Assembly (NCBI GenBank): GCA_021818105.1
Contig: JAKAFB010000003.1
Location: 55,289 to 119,288 of the forward strand
Direction: 5' to 3'
DNA length: 64,000 nt
Origin: Acidobacteriota bacterium
GTDB lineage: Bacteria > Acidobacteriota > Terriglobia > Terriglobales > Acidobacteriaceae
Below the pieces are notes generated by a model. It searched no databases, had not been told where the DNA came from, and saw only the letters and a program-made list of their open reading frames with translations. The position numbers and the translations under genes were made by a program. Positions 7,598-17,399 of this stretch are shown here, one piece after another. Numbering within the stretch: the stretch's first letter is position 1; each line of letters starts with the position of its first letter.

Positions 7598-9613
7598 CTA
7601 CTTGAGTCCGACCTCGGCGCCTACGGCGCGGGGCTCGACGAGCACACCGTTGTAGAGCGACGCGGCCAGGAGACGGTCGCCTGCGTTGCGCACCATGGAG
7701 AGACGGAAGCCCGTGCGCCACGACTTCCAAGTCATGTCCTCAGGGTTGATGGCATAAACAAAGTCGCTGCGACGGGAGCTGACAAGCACTCGGTTAAGCT
7801 TTGTGTCGAAGTAGAGGCCATCGAGATCATAGAGCGGGAGCCGCTTGATCCATAGCCAGGACTTGCCTAGATCGCGGGTAAGATAGACGCCCTCGCGCGC
7901 GCCGAGCCACAGGGTGCCATCGGGAGCGAACGCAATTCGATGTATGCGGGTAAGTGCGGTGGGGATGCCCATGGGCCACCAGGTCTGGCCGCCGTCGCGG
8001 GAGAGTGCAACACCATCAGGCCGAGCTGCGGCCATGATTGACTCATGTGCTGTGACGGAGAGATAGCCCACCACGCCAAGTACGGGACCACCCTGCCACG
8101 TGGTGCCGTGGTCGCTGCTGGTGAAGAGGCCACCTGCTGTTGAAACCAGCCATGCGCTTCCAGAGAGGTCGAAGGAGTAAATCCGGCCGTCGATCTGGCG
8201 GAGCTTGTCTTTGACACGCTTCTCGATGTTGATGGTCGTGCCGTGAACCCTCTCAGTTGCCGTCTTCACGAGGGTGTTGGCGATGGTGTTACGGGGCTCC
8301 CATGCGGTGGCATCTGGCGGAAGGGCAAAGATGCCGTCGTTGGTGCCTGCGAGGATGGTTCCATCCTGTGCCTGCGCAAGGGCAAAAACGTCGCGTCCAT
8401 CGAGCCCCGCAGCGACCTGCTGCCAGTTGACGCCACCATTCTGAGACACGAAGGCGCCACCGTAGGTCTTGTCATTCACAACGCCCGCATAGATTCGCCG
8501 CGGATTACTACGATCGACGAGAAGCGCCTCGACCTTGCGCTCGGAGAAACCAGCATTCGAGGCTTTGAAGGTGGTGCCACCGTCATCACTGGCCAGTATT
8601 CCACCGCGGTCTGTGGCGAGCAGCACATGCTGCGGATTGTCAGGGTCAACATGCACGTCATTGATGATGACTCCAGCACTGGTCATGCGCTTGAAGGTGC
8701 GTCCGCCATCCATGGTCTTGTAAAGGCCCTCGGTGGTTCCTGCATAGACGACCTCACGGTGCAAGGGATCCTGGCGAAGCACTCGAGTGCGGCGTGCAGT
8801 GGAGGGAATGCCCTGGATTTTGTGAAAGAGCTCACCGGCACTCTCGCTCTTATAGATGCCGCTACAGGCACTGGCATAGATGACGTGTGGCTTCTCCGGG
8901 TCGATGATGATGGAGAAGACGTCGGAGTCGTCGATGACCCCGCGCTTGATGTTGTACCAGGACTTGCCACCATCGGTGGTCTTCCAAGGCAGGTGCCAGG
9001 TGCCTGCGTAGATGACATCGGGATTGCCTGGATCAATTGCAAGCGATTCAACTTCGTGTATTTCGCGACTGCCGACGGGACTGATCTGAGTCCAGGTAGC
9101 ACCGGCATCGCTGCTGCGAAAGACACCCTGAAGCGTACCGGCAACGAGAAATGCGGGATTGGAAGGGGCCATGGCGAAGGAACGAATGGACTGGCCATGG
9201 AGGCCCATAAGTTCGTCCCAGTTACGCCCGCCGTCATGACTTATCCACAGGCCACCATCAGGGTGGTCCACCATCCAAGCGGCGGCATAGACCACAGCGG
9301 AATTGGCGGGGTCAACGACGATGTGGTCGACAACCAGATCATCGGAGGCATCCAGCTTGGAGAGACGGTGCCAGGACGCACCTCCGTCGACAGACTCGTA
9401 GATCCAACTATTGGTTGTGCCCAGGTAAAGGTGCTGAGGCAGGCCAGGAACGGCAGCAATGGAACGGGCATCCCCGCCCTCAGGGCCGACAGTTGTCCAG
9501 GGCGGCTGGGCCCAAAGCAAGGGTAACGCAAAAACGAAAAAGGCAAGCAGAAGGGGCTGCAGGCGCCGTACAGGCAAGAGTGAACCACCAGGGCATCGCC
9601 GCCAGAAACGCAT
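7598..9613 (-). CDS. Secreted Asp-box (BNR/sortilin-type) beta-propeller protein
   Basis: A 671-residue protein with a signal peptide (LLLAFFVFALPLLWAQ) followed by repeated blades. At least eight Asp-box motifs are visible (for example SVDGGASW, SHDGGRNW, SSDAGATW, TTDGGKSW, SRDGGQTW), the pattern of BNR-repeat/VPS10-sortilin-like propellers. The ATG at 9613 is preferred over a TTG one codon upstream. Such propellers bind or hydrolyse glycans or act as photosystem II assembly-like scaffolds; no sialidase RIP motif or catalytic arginine triad is evident here. It follows mqnE upstream on the same strand with a 34 bp gap. The specific function is unknown. Confidence 0.75.
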   Translation of the reverse strand: MRFWRRCPGGSLLPVRRLQPLLLAFFVFALPLLWAQPPWTTVGPEGGDARSIAAVPGLPQHLYLGTTNSWIYESVDGGASWHRLSKLDASDDLVVDHIVVDPANSAVVYAAAWMVDHPDGGLWISHDGGRNWDELMGLHGQSIRSFAMAPSNPAFLVAGTLQGVFRSSDAGATWTQISPVGSREIHEVESLAIDPGNPDVIYAGTWHLPWKTTDGGKSWYNIKRGVIDDSDVFSIIIDPEKPHVIYASACSGIYKSESAGELFHKIQGIPSTARRTRVLRQDPLHREVVYAGTTEGLYKTMDGGRTFKRMTSAGVIINDVHVDPDNPQHVLLATDRGGILASDDGGTTFKASNAGFSERKVEALLVDRSNPRRIYAGVVNDKTYGGAFVSQNGGVNWQQVAAGLDGRDVFALAQAQDGTILAGTNDGIFALPPDATAWEPRNTIANTLVKTATERVHGTTINIEKRVKDKLRQIDGRIYSFDLSGSAWLVSTAGGLFTSSDHGTTWQGGPVLGVVGYLSVTAHESIMAAARPDGVALSRDGGQTWWPMGIPTALTRIHRIAFAPDGTLWLGAREGVYLTRDLGKSWLWIKRLPLYDLDGLYFDTKLNRVLVSSRRSDFVYAINPEDMTWKSWRTGFRLSMVRNAGDRLLAASLYNGVLVEPRAVGAEVGLK

Positions 9614-9663
9614 CAAACAAAGTGCTCCCGTTCAAAAAATGGTGCCTGTAAAAAGAGTACCTT

Positions 9664-9701
9664 GAAAATCAAAGAGGCTGACCGGGAATCCGATCAGCCT
9701 C
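9664..9701 (-). terminator. Rho-independent terminator downstream of the OmpA-like gene
   Basis: A perfect 8-bp stem (GAGGCTGA 9674-9681 with TCAGCCTC 9694-9701) is followed on the minus strand by a T-rich tail (TTTGATTTT). It lies between the end of the OmpA-like gene and the start of the Asp-box propeller gene, so it should end the former transcript. Confidence 0.65.
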
Positions 9702-9735
9702 GGAAGAGTTGCAGAGGATTCGACTCGGCCTCCTG

Positions 9736-9768
9736 CCGGATTCCCACAATCAAATGTTGGGAATCCGG
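9736..9768. repeat. Strong hairpin next to the terminator
   Basis: An 11-bp perfect inverted repeat (CCGGATTCCCA 9736-9746 with TGGGAATCCGG 9758-9768, 11-nt loop) lies 35 bp from the terminator hairpin. No T-run flanks it. It may be an mRNA 3'-end stabiliser or a second terminator element for the OmpA-like gene. Confidence 0.6.
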
Positions 9769-9810
9769 TCAAGCAGCTTGGTGTAACAGAGGGTGCCCCT
9801 CTGGTACGAG

Positions 9811-11550
9811 TTACTGCGCAGAGCCGCCCTTGCTGCGAGCGTGATGGCGCTGCGCCAGAGGCTTGCGGGCCTGCGGCTTCACGGTAGACTCATCCACCGC
9901 GGTAGTGCCGGTCACGTCCGATGAGAAGTTGGCGCCTGCGGGCACAAGGTAGTTCTGCACCGTCTGGCCATCCTCAGTGCCGGTGGCTACGCTGACGCGG
10001 GAAGGATCGATGCCCTTTTCCTTGACCAGGTAGTCCTTGGCATTGACGGCACGCTGGGCGTCAAAGTATTCGACCTTAGCCTTCTTGTGCTTGGCCGCAT
10101 ACTTTTCCTGCTTGGCAGTCTTCTCTTTCTCCTTGGCATTCGAATTGCCAACGACCACAGCCTTGGCATCGGCCTGCTTTTGCAGATCAAGTGCCACGTC
10201 GTCAAGACATGCCTTGGCTTCGTTGTCCACGCGGGTCGGGCGCTTGGTGTCCTTGCTGAAAGACAGCGAGCAGAGCGCCTGCGTGTGCGGAGCCGGCGGC
10301 GGAGGAGCCACGATGGTTACCGTGGTGTTGGACGATGCCGTCTGGCCCTTATCGTCAGAGACTTTGCAGGTAATCTCAACCGGTCCCGGCTGGGCGCCAG
10401 TGGAGGCGTAAGTGGCTGTGTTGCCAGTGCCGCTGATGGTGCCGCTGGCAACCGAGTACGAGTAGGTCAAAGGACGGTTTTGCGGGCTGACGCCAGTAGA
10501 GGTGATGGTGCTGGTTTCACCCGGCTTGATTGTGCTGGGGCTTGCCGTGCAGCTGATCGTGGGAGGCTCAAACTGCTTGACCGTGAATGTGGTCGAGCCT
10601 TCGGCAGACTGCCAGGGCTTCAAGCCTTCCTTGCCGGGCTTGCCCTGCTTGACACCGCACTTGACGGTGTAGTTTCCGGGGGCCAGATCATCTGTTTTGA
10701 CCAAGGTCGTGGCTCCATTGCTGCCAGCAACGCCGTCGCCTGACCAGTGGTAAATGGTATTCAGCTTCGGATCCAGGTTGCCTGCAGTGCCAGTGAGCGT
10801 GATCGGCTCTCCGGGATAGACCGTGGTCGGGTTCGCGGAGCAGGCCATGGTTACGGCCGGCGGCGGCGCGATGGTGCCTATGTGGAAGACAACGCCCGTG
10901 CTCAGGCGAGCCGCATTGATGTTGGCGCGGCCGCCGAATGCATCCGGTCCAAAGTTGGCATGGACGTACTCATAATCCGCCTGGAAGATGCGCAGTGCCA
11001 TACGATGATTGAAGAACGGCATCTCATAGTCCACACCACCGCCAGCAGTAAGATCCGGTCCCCAGCGGAAAGGGTTGTGGTATGGGCCGTCCACGCGTGC
11101 GCCGCCTACCAGGCCATGAATAAACGGGGTAATGTCGCCGGCAGGGTACCGGGCGATCAAACCACCCGCTATCGTGGTAAAGCCGTCATTATTCCCCTTG
11201 GTGCCGACGAGCGTGCCCGGGGCGCCTTCCTTGCCATACTGATGAAAGCCGAACTCAGCCTGCGCACCTACAAACTTGTTAAAGAAGTAAGCGCCGCTGA
11301 ATAATCCGCCAACGTTGATGGACTTATAGGAGAACGGCACCACCTGTCCACTGGGCAAGGGAGTGTCCACCGTGCCGTGTGGCGCCAGATAACTGTAGCC
11401 GGTGAATATGTCCCACCTGGACGGCGAATATTCCGAAGAACTCTTAGATGCCGGCGTAGCCGTTGTCTGAGCCGCCATAGCAATCGGCATGGCTGCAACA
11501 CAGGACAAAGCCAGAACCCGGCATAAAGTTTTCAAAGCTTGCGAATGCAT
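9811..11550 (-). CDS. Outer-membrane beta-barrel protein with Ig-like repeats and a divergent OmpA C-terminal domain
   Basis: A 579-residue envelope protein. A signal peptide (residues ~1-27, ending AMAAQ) is followed by an ~200-residue segment resembling an eight-stranded OmpA-type barrel (DIFTGYSYL ... STGVVFHIG), then two Ig-like modules, each starting with a CSANP or CTASP segment (residues ~235-425). A proline linker and an OmpA-like C-terminal region follow. That last domain is unusual: a lysine-rich insert separates VVVGNSN from AQRAVNAKDYL, and the canonical GHTD peptidoglycan-binding motif is absent. The start at 11550 has a strong GGAGG site 8 nt upstream. Likely an outer-membrane porin or anchor; peptidoglycan binding is doubtful. 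Confidence 0.75.
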   Translation of the reverse strand: MHSQALKTLCRVLALSCVAAMPIAMAAQTTATPASKSSSEYSPSRWDIFTGYSYLAPHGTVDTPLPSGQVVPFSYKSINVGGLFSGAYFFNKFVGAQAEFGFHQYGKEGAPGTLVGTKGNNDGFTTIAGGLIARYPAGDITPFIHGLVGGARVDGPYHNPFRWGPDLTAGGGVDYEMPFFNHRMALRIFQADYEYVHANFGPDAFGGRANINAARLSTGVVFHIGTIAPPPAVTMACSANPTTVYPGEPITLTGTAGNLDPKLNTIYHWSGDGVAGSNGATTLVKTDDLAPGNYTVKCGVKQGKPGKEGLKPWQSAEGSTTFTVKQFEPPTISCTASPSTIKPGETSTITSTGVSPQNRPLTYSYSVASGTISGTGNTATYASTGAQPGPVEITCKVSDDKGQTASSNTTVTIVAPPPPAPHTQALCSLSFSKDTKRPTRVDNEAKACLDDVALDLQKQADAKAVVVGNSNAKEKEKTAKQEKYAAKHKKAKVEYFDAQRAVNAKDYLVKEKGIDPSRVSVATGTEDGQTVQNYLVPAGANFSSDVTGTTAVDESTVKPQARKPLAQRHHARSKGGSAQ

Positions 11551-11758
11551 CTTGTTATCCTCCGCAATTAAAACTGTTCATTAGGAGACGGCTGATGTGA
11601 CTTACCTCCCCTGGATTGACAAATGCGCTCCCTAAGAGAAAGGTCAAGAAAATAGCAAAGCAACTTAAAACGTACCATAAGTGCTTTTATCCAGAGCACA
11701 AATTTTTCAATAAGTTGCCGCGCTGGCCCCCCCTTGGAACCAGACTGCACACGGCCAC

Positions 11759-11796
11759 GTTACTTCAATGTTACTTTGGTAAGTAATGCCCGTAAC
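11759..11796. repeat. Nested inverted repeat downstream of nuoB
   Basis: Two direct GTTACTT copies (11759-11765, 11770-11776) face AAGTAA (11781-11786) and GTAAC (11792-11796), giving an inner 6-bp stem with a 4-nt loop and an outer 5-bp arm. It lies 19 bp beyond the nuoB stop codon inside the AT-rich leader of the OmpA-like gene. It could be a weak terminator or an operator. Confidence 0.4.
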
Positions 11797-11814
11797 TAAA
11801 TTTCGAGGGCGTTC

Positions 11815-12411
11815 TCAGTCTACATTCAGCGTTTTAAGCAGACTGCGCGGTTCGCGCTGAATCTTTTCTTGTAGAAGCGTAATCGCGTACAAAAGTTGCT
11901 CGGGGCGTGGAGGGCAGCCTGGTACATAGACGTCCACGGGAACCACCTGATTGACCCCCTGCACGATGGCGTAGTTGTTAAATACACCGCCGGAGGTAGC
12001 GCAGGCACCCATGGAGATAACCCATTTGGGCTCTGGCATCTGGTCGTAAAGACGACGGACTACGGGAGCCATCTTCTGGGAGACGCGGCCGGCAACAATC
12101 ATGAGGTCGGACTGGCGGGGCGAGGGACGAAAGACCTCGGCACCAAACCGTGCAATGTCATAGCGGGAAGCGCCCATGGACATCATCTCAATGGCACAGC
12201 AGGCCAAGCCAAAGGTAACAGGCCAGACAGAGCTCTTGCGGACCCAGTTGATGGCGAAGTCCAGCGAAGTGAGCAAAACGCCTTCAGGCTGCTCGTAGCC
12301 ATAATTGACTTCCTCGAGCTTGGCGCGATTTTTCGCGCTGCTCTCCAGTGCTCCAAATAGGTACCGATCGCGCTCTTGAGTGGCTGCCATGCTTTCTATC
12401 ATAACGCTCAT
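11815..12411 (-). CDS. nuoB: NADH-quinone oxidoreductase subunit B
   Basis: A 198-residue NuoB, the complex I subunit that carries the terminal [4Fe-4S] cluster N2 next to the quinone site. All ligands are visible: adjacent cysteines in [10 protein letters not shown], one in [10 protein letters not shown] and one in [10 protein letters not shown]. The N-terminus is long (~45 residues before the conserved core). The start is ambiguous: ATGs occur at 12411, 12402 and 12390, none with a good ribosome site. The gene stands alone, with no other nuo subunit in the window; its neighbours are the OmpA-like gene downstream and the divergent amt upstream. It may be a detached member of a split nuo locus or an extra copy. 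Confidence 0.88.
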   Translation of the reverse strand: MSVMIESMAATQERDRYLFGALESSAKNRAKLEEVNYGYEQPEGVLLTSLDFAINWVRKSSVWPVTFGLACCAIEMMSMGASRYDIARFGAEVFRPSPRQSDLMIVAGRVSQKMAPVVRRLYDQMPEPKWVISMGACATSGGVFNNYAIVQGVNQVVPVDVYVPGCPPRPEQLLYAITLLQEKIQREPRSLLKTLNVD

Positions 12412-12713
12412 GCGCCGAATCGCGAGGCCCGGTGGTTGGACGTGCACGGGACGCACCACATTGCGGTTCCTGTTAACCGCTCAGCGTCAAAAGATCCTGC
12501 ATGAAAATCCTTACGCGATCTTTAGATGGTGAGCGGTATTCTTCAACTTCGCCAATGAACATGCAACCTCCCGCAGTACCCATCGTCCAGACGGGTTACT
12601 GGCGTGGAAGATTGCGATAAAGCAGAGCACACAAAAGGCGAAGACCCACTTTGGCGTTCGAATTCCCTACGTCTTGCCCGTTGTTTGCCGGGCAAGCTGG
12701 AGCAGATTCCACA
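12412..12713. other. Divergent intergenic region between nuoB and amt
   Basis: This ~300-bp stretch must hold promoters for nuoB (minus) and amt (plus). I see a GGAG ribosome site (12699-12702) for amt but no convincing sigma-70 or sigma-54 promoter; a near-match to a -24/-12 element at 12600-12615 has the wrong spacing. No RNA gene or further open frame stands out. Confidence 0.4.
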
Positions 12714-14120
12714 ATGTGCAGTCGTAGTGTCAAGTATTTCCTTCTGCCAGCATTCCTTAGCCTGCCCGCAATTGCCCTTGCGCAAGCGCCTGCAGCCGCC
12801 CCAGCAACGCAGGCCCAGATTGCCGCGCTTCAGCAGGCTGTTCAAAACGCACAAACCAATGCCGACAACGCGTGGATGCTGGTCTCTGCCGCGCTGGTGC
12901 TGCTGATGACCGGGCCGGGCCTGGCGCTTTTTTACGGCGGACTGGTGCGCAAGAAGAACATTCTGGGCACCATGATGCAAAGCTTCGCCATGATGGCTCT
13001 GGTGACAATCCTGTGGGCCATCTGCGGCTACTCACTGGCATTTGGCCATGGGAACTTCTTTATCGGTGGCTTTGAGCATTTGTTCCTGCGTGGGGTGGGG
13101 CTTACACCCAATACGGATTACGCGGCCACGATTCCAGAGCAGACCTACATGGTCTACCAACTCATGTTTGCCATCATCACCCCGGCACTCATCACTGGCG
13201 CATTTGCCGAGCGCATGAAGTTCAGCGCAATGGCGGTCTTCCTGGGGCTGTGGTTACTGATTGTCTACAGTCCGATGGCGCACATGGTGTGGGGCGTGGG
13301 CGGACTGCTGAACGCGACGGGAAATCACATTCCGAGCCTTGACTTTGCAGGCGGCACAGTGGTGCACATCACGTCGGGCGTTTCTGCGCTGGTGACGGCG
13401 ATTTACCTGGGCAAGCGCATCGGCTATCCGCATACGGCGATGCCGCCGCACTCGCTGGTGCTGAGCTTTATTGGAGCGTGCCTGTTGTGGTTTGGCTGGT
13501 TTGGCTTTAACGCCGGGAGCGCGCTGAACTCCGGCCCGCTGGCCACGAGCGCCTTTATCAACACGCACTTTGCCGCCGCTGCAGCAGCGCTGGGGTGGAC
13601 GATCGCCGAGTGGATTCATAACGGAAAGCCCACAGCGCTGGGCGCAATCTCCGGCGCTGTGGCGGGCCTGGTGGCGATTACCCCGGCGTCGGGCTTTGTA
13701 GAGCCTTTCCCCGCGCTGCTAATTGGCCTTGTCGCGGGCGTGTTTTGTTCGATGATGGTCTTCAAGGTGAAAACGTTCTTTGGCTATGACGACTCGCTGG
13801 ACGCCTTCGGCGTGCACGGAGCCGGCGGTACGCTGGGCGCAATCCTGACGGGCATCTTCGCAACCAGCGCGATCAATGCGGCTTTTGGTAAGGATGCGGC
13901 AGGTAATCCGATTGCAACGGGCGCAATGGATGGACATTGGGGCCAGATTCTGAACCAGGCAGCGGGCGTTGCGATTGCATGGGGGCTCTCCATTGTGGGC
14001 ACGCTGGTGCTGCTGTTCCTGGTGGACAAGACGATAGGGCTGCGCGTGTCGGCAGAGGATGAGTGGGCCGGACTGGACCTCTCGCAACATGGCGAAGAGG
14101 GCTACGATCTGAATTCGTAA
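12714..14120 (+). CDS. amt: Ammonium transporter Amt
   Basis: A 468-residue ammonium channel with an N-terminal signal peptide (MCSRSVKYFLLPAFLSLPAIALAQ) and ~11 membrane helices. The twin pore histidines are visible as His218 (VVHITSG) and His368 (FGVHGAGGT), and the conserved ITPALITGAFAERMKF signature is intact. The start at 12714 is chosen for the GGAG site 11 nt upstream and the signal peptide. glnK follows 79 bp downstream, the common arrangement in which the PII protein plugs the channel when nitrogen is plentiful. Confidence 0.95.
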   Translation: MCSRSVKYFLLPAFLSLPAIALAQAPAAAPATQAQIAALQQAVQNAQTNADNAWMLVSAALVLLMTGPGLALFYGGLVRKKNILGTMMQSFAMMALVTILWAICGYSLAFGHGNFFIGGFEHLFLRGVGLTPNTDYAATIPEQTYMVYQLMFAIITPALITGAFAERMKFSAMAVFLGLWLLIVYSPMAHMVWGVGGLLNATGNHIPSLDFAGGTVVHITSGVSALVTAIYLGKRIGYPHTAMPPHSLVLSFIGACLLWFGWFGFNAGSALNSGPLATSAFINTHFAAAAAALGWTIAEWIHNGKPTALGAISGAVAGLVAITPASGFVEPFPALLIGLVAGVFCSMMVFKVKTFFGYDDSLDAFGVHGAGGTLGAILTGIFATSAINAAFGKDAAGNPIATGAMDGHWGQILNQAAGVAIAWGLSIVGTLVLLFLVDKTIGLRVSAEDEWAGLDLSQHGEEGYDLNS

Positions 14121-14184
14121 ACTGGATGTGGAAAACATTGGGTTGGGCTGGCGCAGAGACCAGCCCGGCCTGATACGCTGCTAA

Positions 14185-14538
<354 letters not shown>

Positions 14539-14567
14539 AGGCACACTTCTCATGTTCGGAATTGCAG

Positions 14568-14600
14568 GGCCGGCAGTGGTGCCGGCCTTGTTGTCTTTGT
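14568..14600 (+). terminator. Rho-independent terminator after glnK
   Basis: A perfect 8-bp GC-rich stem (GGCCGGCA 14568-14575 with TGCCGGCC 14580-14587, loop GTGG) is followed by a T-rich stretch (TTGTTGTCTTTGTT). It separates amt-glnK from glnD as transcription units. Confidence 0.85.
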
Positions 14601-14735
14601 TGCTGGCAGCAAGATCAGGAATTCGCATTACTTCCTGCTGAGGGGCTGCGGGCGTAAGAATGAGCGCTTACTTTCTGTGAAACTTTAGTATTCTGTCAAC
14701 ACACTCGTATTGCCACGGCAAGCCACACAATTCTC

Positions 14736-17345
14736 ATGACTCCAGTCGCTTTGGCGGTTGACGATCTACGGGAGCAGTATCTTCGGGAGATGGCGCTTGT
14801 CCGCCAGACCTGTGAGCGCACAGGGGATGGCACAGCAGCCATTCGCAGGCGCTCGGCCGTAGTAGACCGGATTCTGATTGAGATGTGGCGGCGAACGTTT
14901 GCGGGACAAACCACACTGAATGTGGCGCTACTGGCGATGGGCGGCTACGGACGCAAGGATCTCTTCCCCTACTCGGACATCGACGTACTATTCGCCTTTG
15001 CGGACGACAAGACTGAGGAGGCGACCAAGGAAGCGGTGCGGACGATGATCCAGGGGATGTGGGATATGGGACTGCGTGCTAGTCCCACCTCCCGAACGCT
15101 GAAAGAGGTGGGGCGATTTGACCCTGACAACCTTGAATTTACGCTCGCCACGCTGGACCATCGCTTTCTTGCCGGGCAGTTCCCTCTTTACCAGCAACTC
15201 CACCAGACAGTCTTCCCCGGACTGGTATTGAGCGAGTGGAACACGATCACGCAGAAACTAGGCGAAATTGCCCGCGCTCGCCACGCCAAGTACGGCAATA
15301 CGATCTTCCATCTTGAGCCGAACCTCAAGGAGTGTCCCGGTGGCCTGCGGGACTATCACCTCGCTGTGTGGTTTGCCCTTCTCTTCCACCTGAAGGAGAC
15401 GCGCGAGTGGCCCCGACAGCGCGGCGGCGTGTTCCAGAGCGCGCGGGGGGACGCAGAGGCCGCTTTTGACTTTCTGGCAGCGGCCCGATGCTTTCTGCAC
15501 TTTCGCCACGGGCGCGACGACAACACGCTGGACTGGCAATCACAGGATGAAGCGGCAGCCAATTCGATCGGGCTGGAGACGCGCGGAACGGCGGACCCGG
15601 CCTACTGGATGCGCACCTACTATCGCCATGCGCGGGTGATCTATCGCCGGGCGGTGCTGCTGATGGAACACCTGCCCGCGCCGGTGAGCTTTTACCGGCA
15701 GTTCCGGCGGCGACGCACGCCGATTGCAGGCACAGATTTCATCCTCGACCAGGGGCGCATCGATATACTGCCCGGTGCGCAGTTCAGCGACACCAGCGCT
15801 ATCCTGCGCATTTTTTCGCTGATGGCCACGCATGGATATACACTCTCGCAGGCCGCCGAGGATCGCATTACCGATGCACTGCCGGCTTTGGCAATTCACG
15901 TACCGGAAGGGCCGTACCTGTGGAATGCGCTGCGCGAGGTGCTGCTGGGGCCGCACGCCGCACACGCTCTGCGCACGATGCACGCGCTGGGCGTGCTGGA
16001 GATGCTGATTCCTGAGTTCCACGGCATCGACGCCCTGGTGATTCGCGACAGTTATCACCGCTACACCGTGGACGAACACACGTTTTTGACCATTGACAAT
16101 GTGCACAGTCTGCGGCAACCAACGCATGACTACGAACACCGGCTAGCAAAAATTTTGCCGGAAATTGATCGGCTGGATCTCTTCCTGCTTTCGCTGCTGC
16201 TGCATGATACAGGCAAGGGACGACGCACGGGCGAGCACACGAGCCAGAGCGTGGAACTGGCAGACAGCTTTCTGGCGCGGCTGGACTTTGATGCCGAAGA
16301 GCGCGAGACGGTGCTGAAGCTGATCCGGCTGCACCTGGAAATGTCCAATGCGCTGCGGCGGGATATTTTTGACATGGAAAGCGTGCGCATCTTCTCTGAC
16401 AAGATTGGCAGCCCGATGCTGCTGAAGATGCTGACACTGATGACCTACGCCGACATCAAGGCGGTGAATCCCGAGGCGCTGACGCCCTGGAAGGCAGAGA
16501 ACCTGTGGCAACTGTACATGGCCACGGCAAACTTCATGGATCGCAGCGTGGACGAGGTGCGGTACCACGCGGCAATTGACCCCACGCTCCTGAACCGCAT
16601 TCGCTCAATGGTGCCCTCAAGCCAGTATGAGCAGCTCAGGCAGTTCCTGGAGGGGCTGCCGCAGCGTTACCTGCAAACTCGCCTGCCGGAGTACATCCGC
16701 GATCACTTCCAGATGGCCGCCCATCTCGACCAAGACCCCGTGCAACTTGACCTGAGGCCGCATCGACAGATCTTTGACCTGACCGTTATCGCTCGCGACC
16801 GTTCACAACTGTTTGCCGACGTGGCAGGCGCGTTGGCTGCCTGGGGTATGAACATCGTCAAAGCCGGCGCCTTCTCAAACGATGCGGGCATTGTCGTGGA
16901 CAGCTTCCAGTTCACCGACACGTTCCGCACGATTGAACTGAACCCAAGTGAGAAGGACCGCTTCCTTGCCAACCTTCACGATGTGGTTGCGCAGAAGACT
17001 CCGGTAGAACAACTGCTGGACGCGCGCAGGCACATGAATAACCTCAACAACTCCAAGGTGGAGGTGCCCACACGTCTGCAGTTTGATTCGGAATCCTCCA
17101 CGCATTCGACGATTCTGCAGGTGGTGGCTCAAGATGTGCCAGGGCTGCTGCGGCAGATTGCGCTGACGATGAGCAAACATCAGTGCAACATCGAGGTGGC
17201 GCTGATTGACACGGAAGGCGAGACGGCTATCGACGTGTTCTATCTGACGCACCAAGGGGCCAAGCTTGCGCCGGAAATACAACAGGCGCTCGCTGCCGAG
17301 TTGACGGCGACTCTGGAAACTATGCGCGCCACAGCTGGCGCCTGA
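14736..17345 (+). CDS. glnD: PII uridylyltransferase/uridylyl-removing enzyme GlnD
   Basis: An 869-residue bifunctional nitrogen sensor that adds UMP to PII under nitrogen limitation and removes it when glutamine is high. Domain order: nucleotidyltransferase with [18 protein letters not shown] near residue 70-87; the GlnD nucleotidyltransferase linker region; an HD phosphohydrolase domain with His490-Asp491 in [11 protein letters not shown]; and two C-terminal ACT domains (starting near [12 protein letters not shown] and [12 protein letters not shown]) that bind glutamine. Length is normal. Position directly after glnK supports Tyr51 uridylylation. The glnK terminator upstream implies its own promoter. 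Confidence 0.95.
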   Translation: MTPVALAVDDLREQYLREMALVRQTCERTGDGTAAIRRRSAVVDRILIEMWRRTFAGQTTLNVALLAMGGYGRKDLFPYSDIDVLFAFADDKTEEATKEAVRTMIQGMWDMGLRASPTSRTLKEVGRFDPDNLEFTLATLDHRFLAGQFPLYQQLHQTVFPGLVLSEWNTITQKLGEIARARHAKYGNTIFHLEPNLKECPGGLRDYHLAVWFALLFHLKETREWPRQRGGVFQSARGDAEAAFDFLAAARCFLHFRHGRDDNTLDWQSQDEAAANSIGLETRGTADPAYWMRTYYRHARVIYRRAVLLMEHLPAPVSFYRQFRRRRTPIAGTDFILDQGRIDILPGAQFSDTSAILRIFSLMATHGYTLSQAAEDRITDALPALAIHVPEGPYLWNALREVLLGPHAAHALRTMHALGVLEMLIPEFHGIDALVIRDSYHRYTVDEHTFLTIDNVHSLRQPTHDYEHRLAKILPEIDRLDLFLLSLLLHDTGKGRRTGEHTSQSVELADSFLARLDFDAEERETVLKLIRLHLEMSNALRRDIFDMESVRIFSDKIGSPMLLKMLTLMTYADIKAVNPEALTPWKAENLWQLYMATANFMDRSVDEVRYHAAIDPTLLNRIRSMVPSSQYEQLRQFLEGLPQRYLQTRLPEYIRDHFQMAAHLDQDPVQLDLRPHRQIFDLTVIARDRSQLFADVAGALAAWGMNIVKAGAFSNDAGIVVDSFQFTDTFRTIELNPSEKDRFLANLHDVVAQKTPVEQLLDARRHMNNLNNSKVEVPTRLQFDSESSTHSTILQVVAQDVPGLLRQIALTMSKHQCNIEVALIDTEGETAIDVFYLTHQGAKLAPEIQQALAAELTATLETMRATAGA

Positions 17346-17399
17346 AGCTACCTGACCGGCGTGCCATACGCGGCGCGCGGCAGGCCTTAAAATCAATAC

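Noticed and set aside
8243..9526. Long plus-strand open frame (427 residues) opposite the Asp-box propeller gene
   Set aside because: It is the antisense of a gene with clear signal peptide and repeated Asp-boxes; its translation has no recognisable domain.
11568..11750. 60-residue minus-strand frame upstream of the OmpA-like gene
   Set aside because: No ribosome site and no conserved feature; it lies within the leader.
12600..12615. Sigma-54-like promoter (TGGC ... TTGC) before amt
   Set aside because: The spacing between the GG and GC elements is one base too long for a functional -24/-12 promoter.
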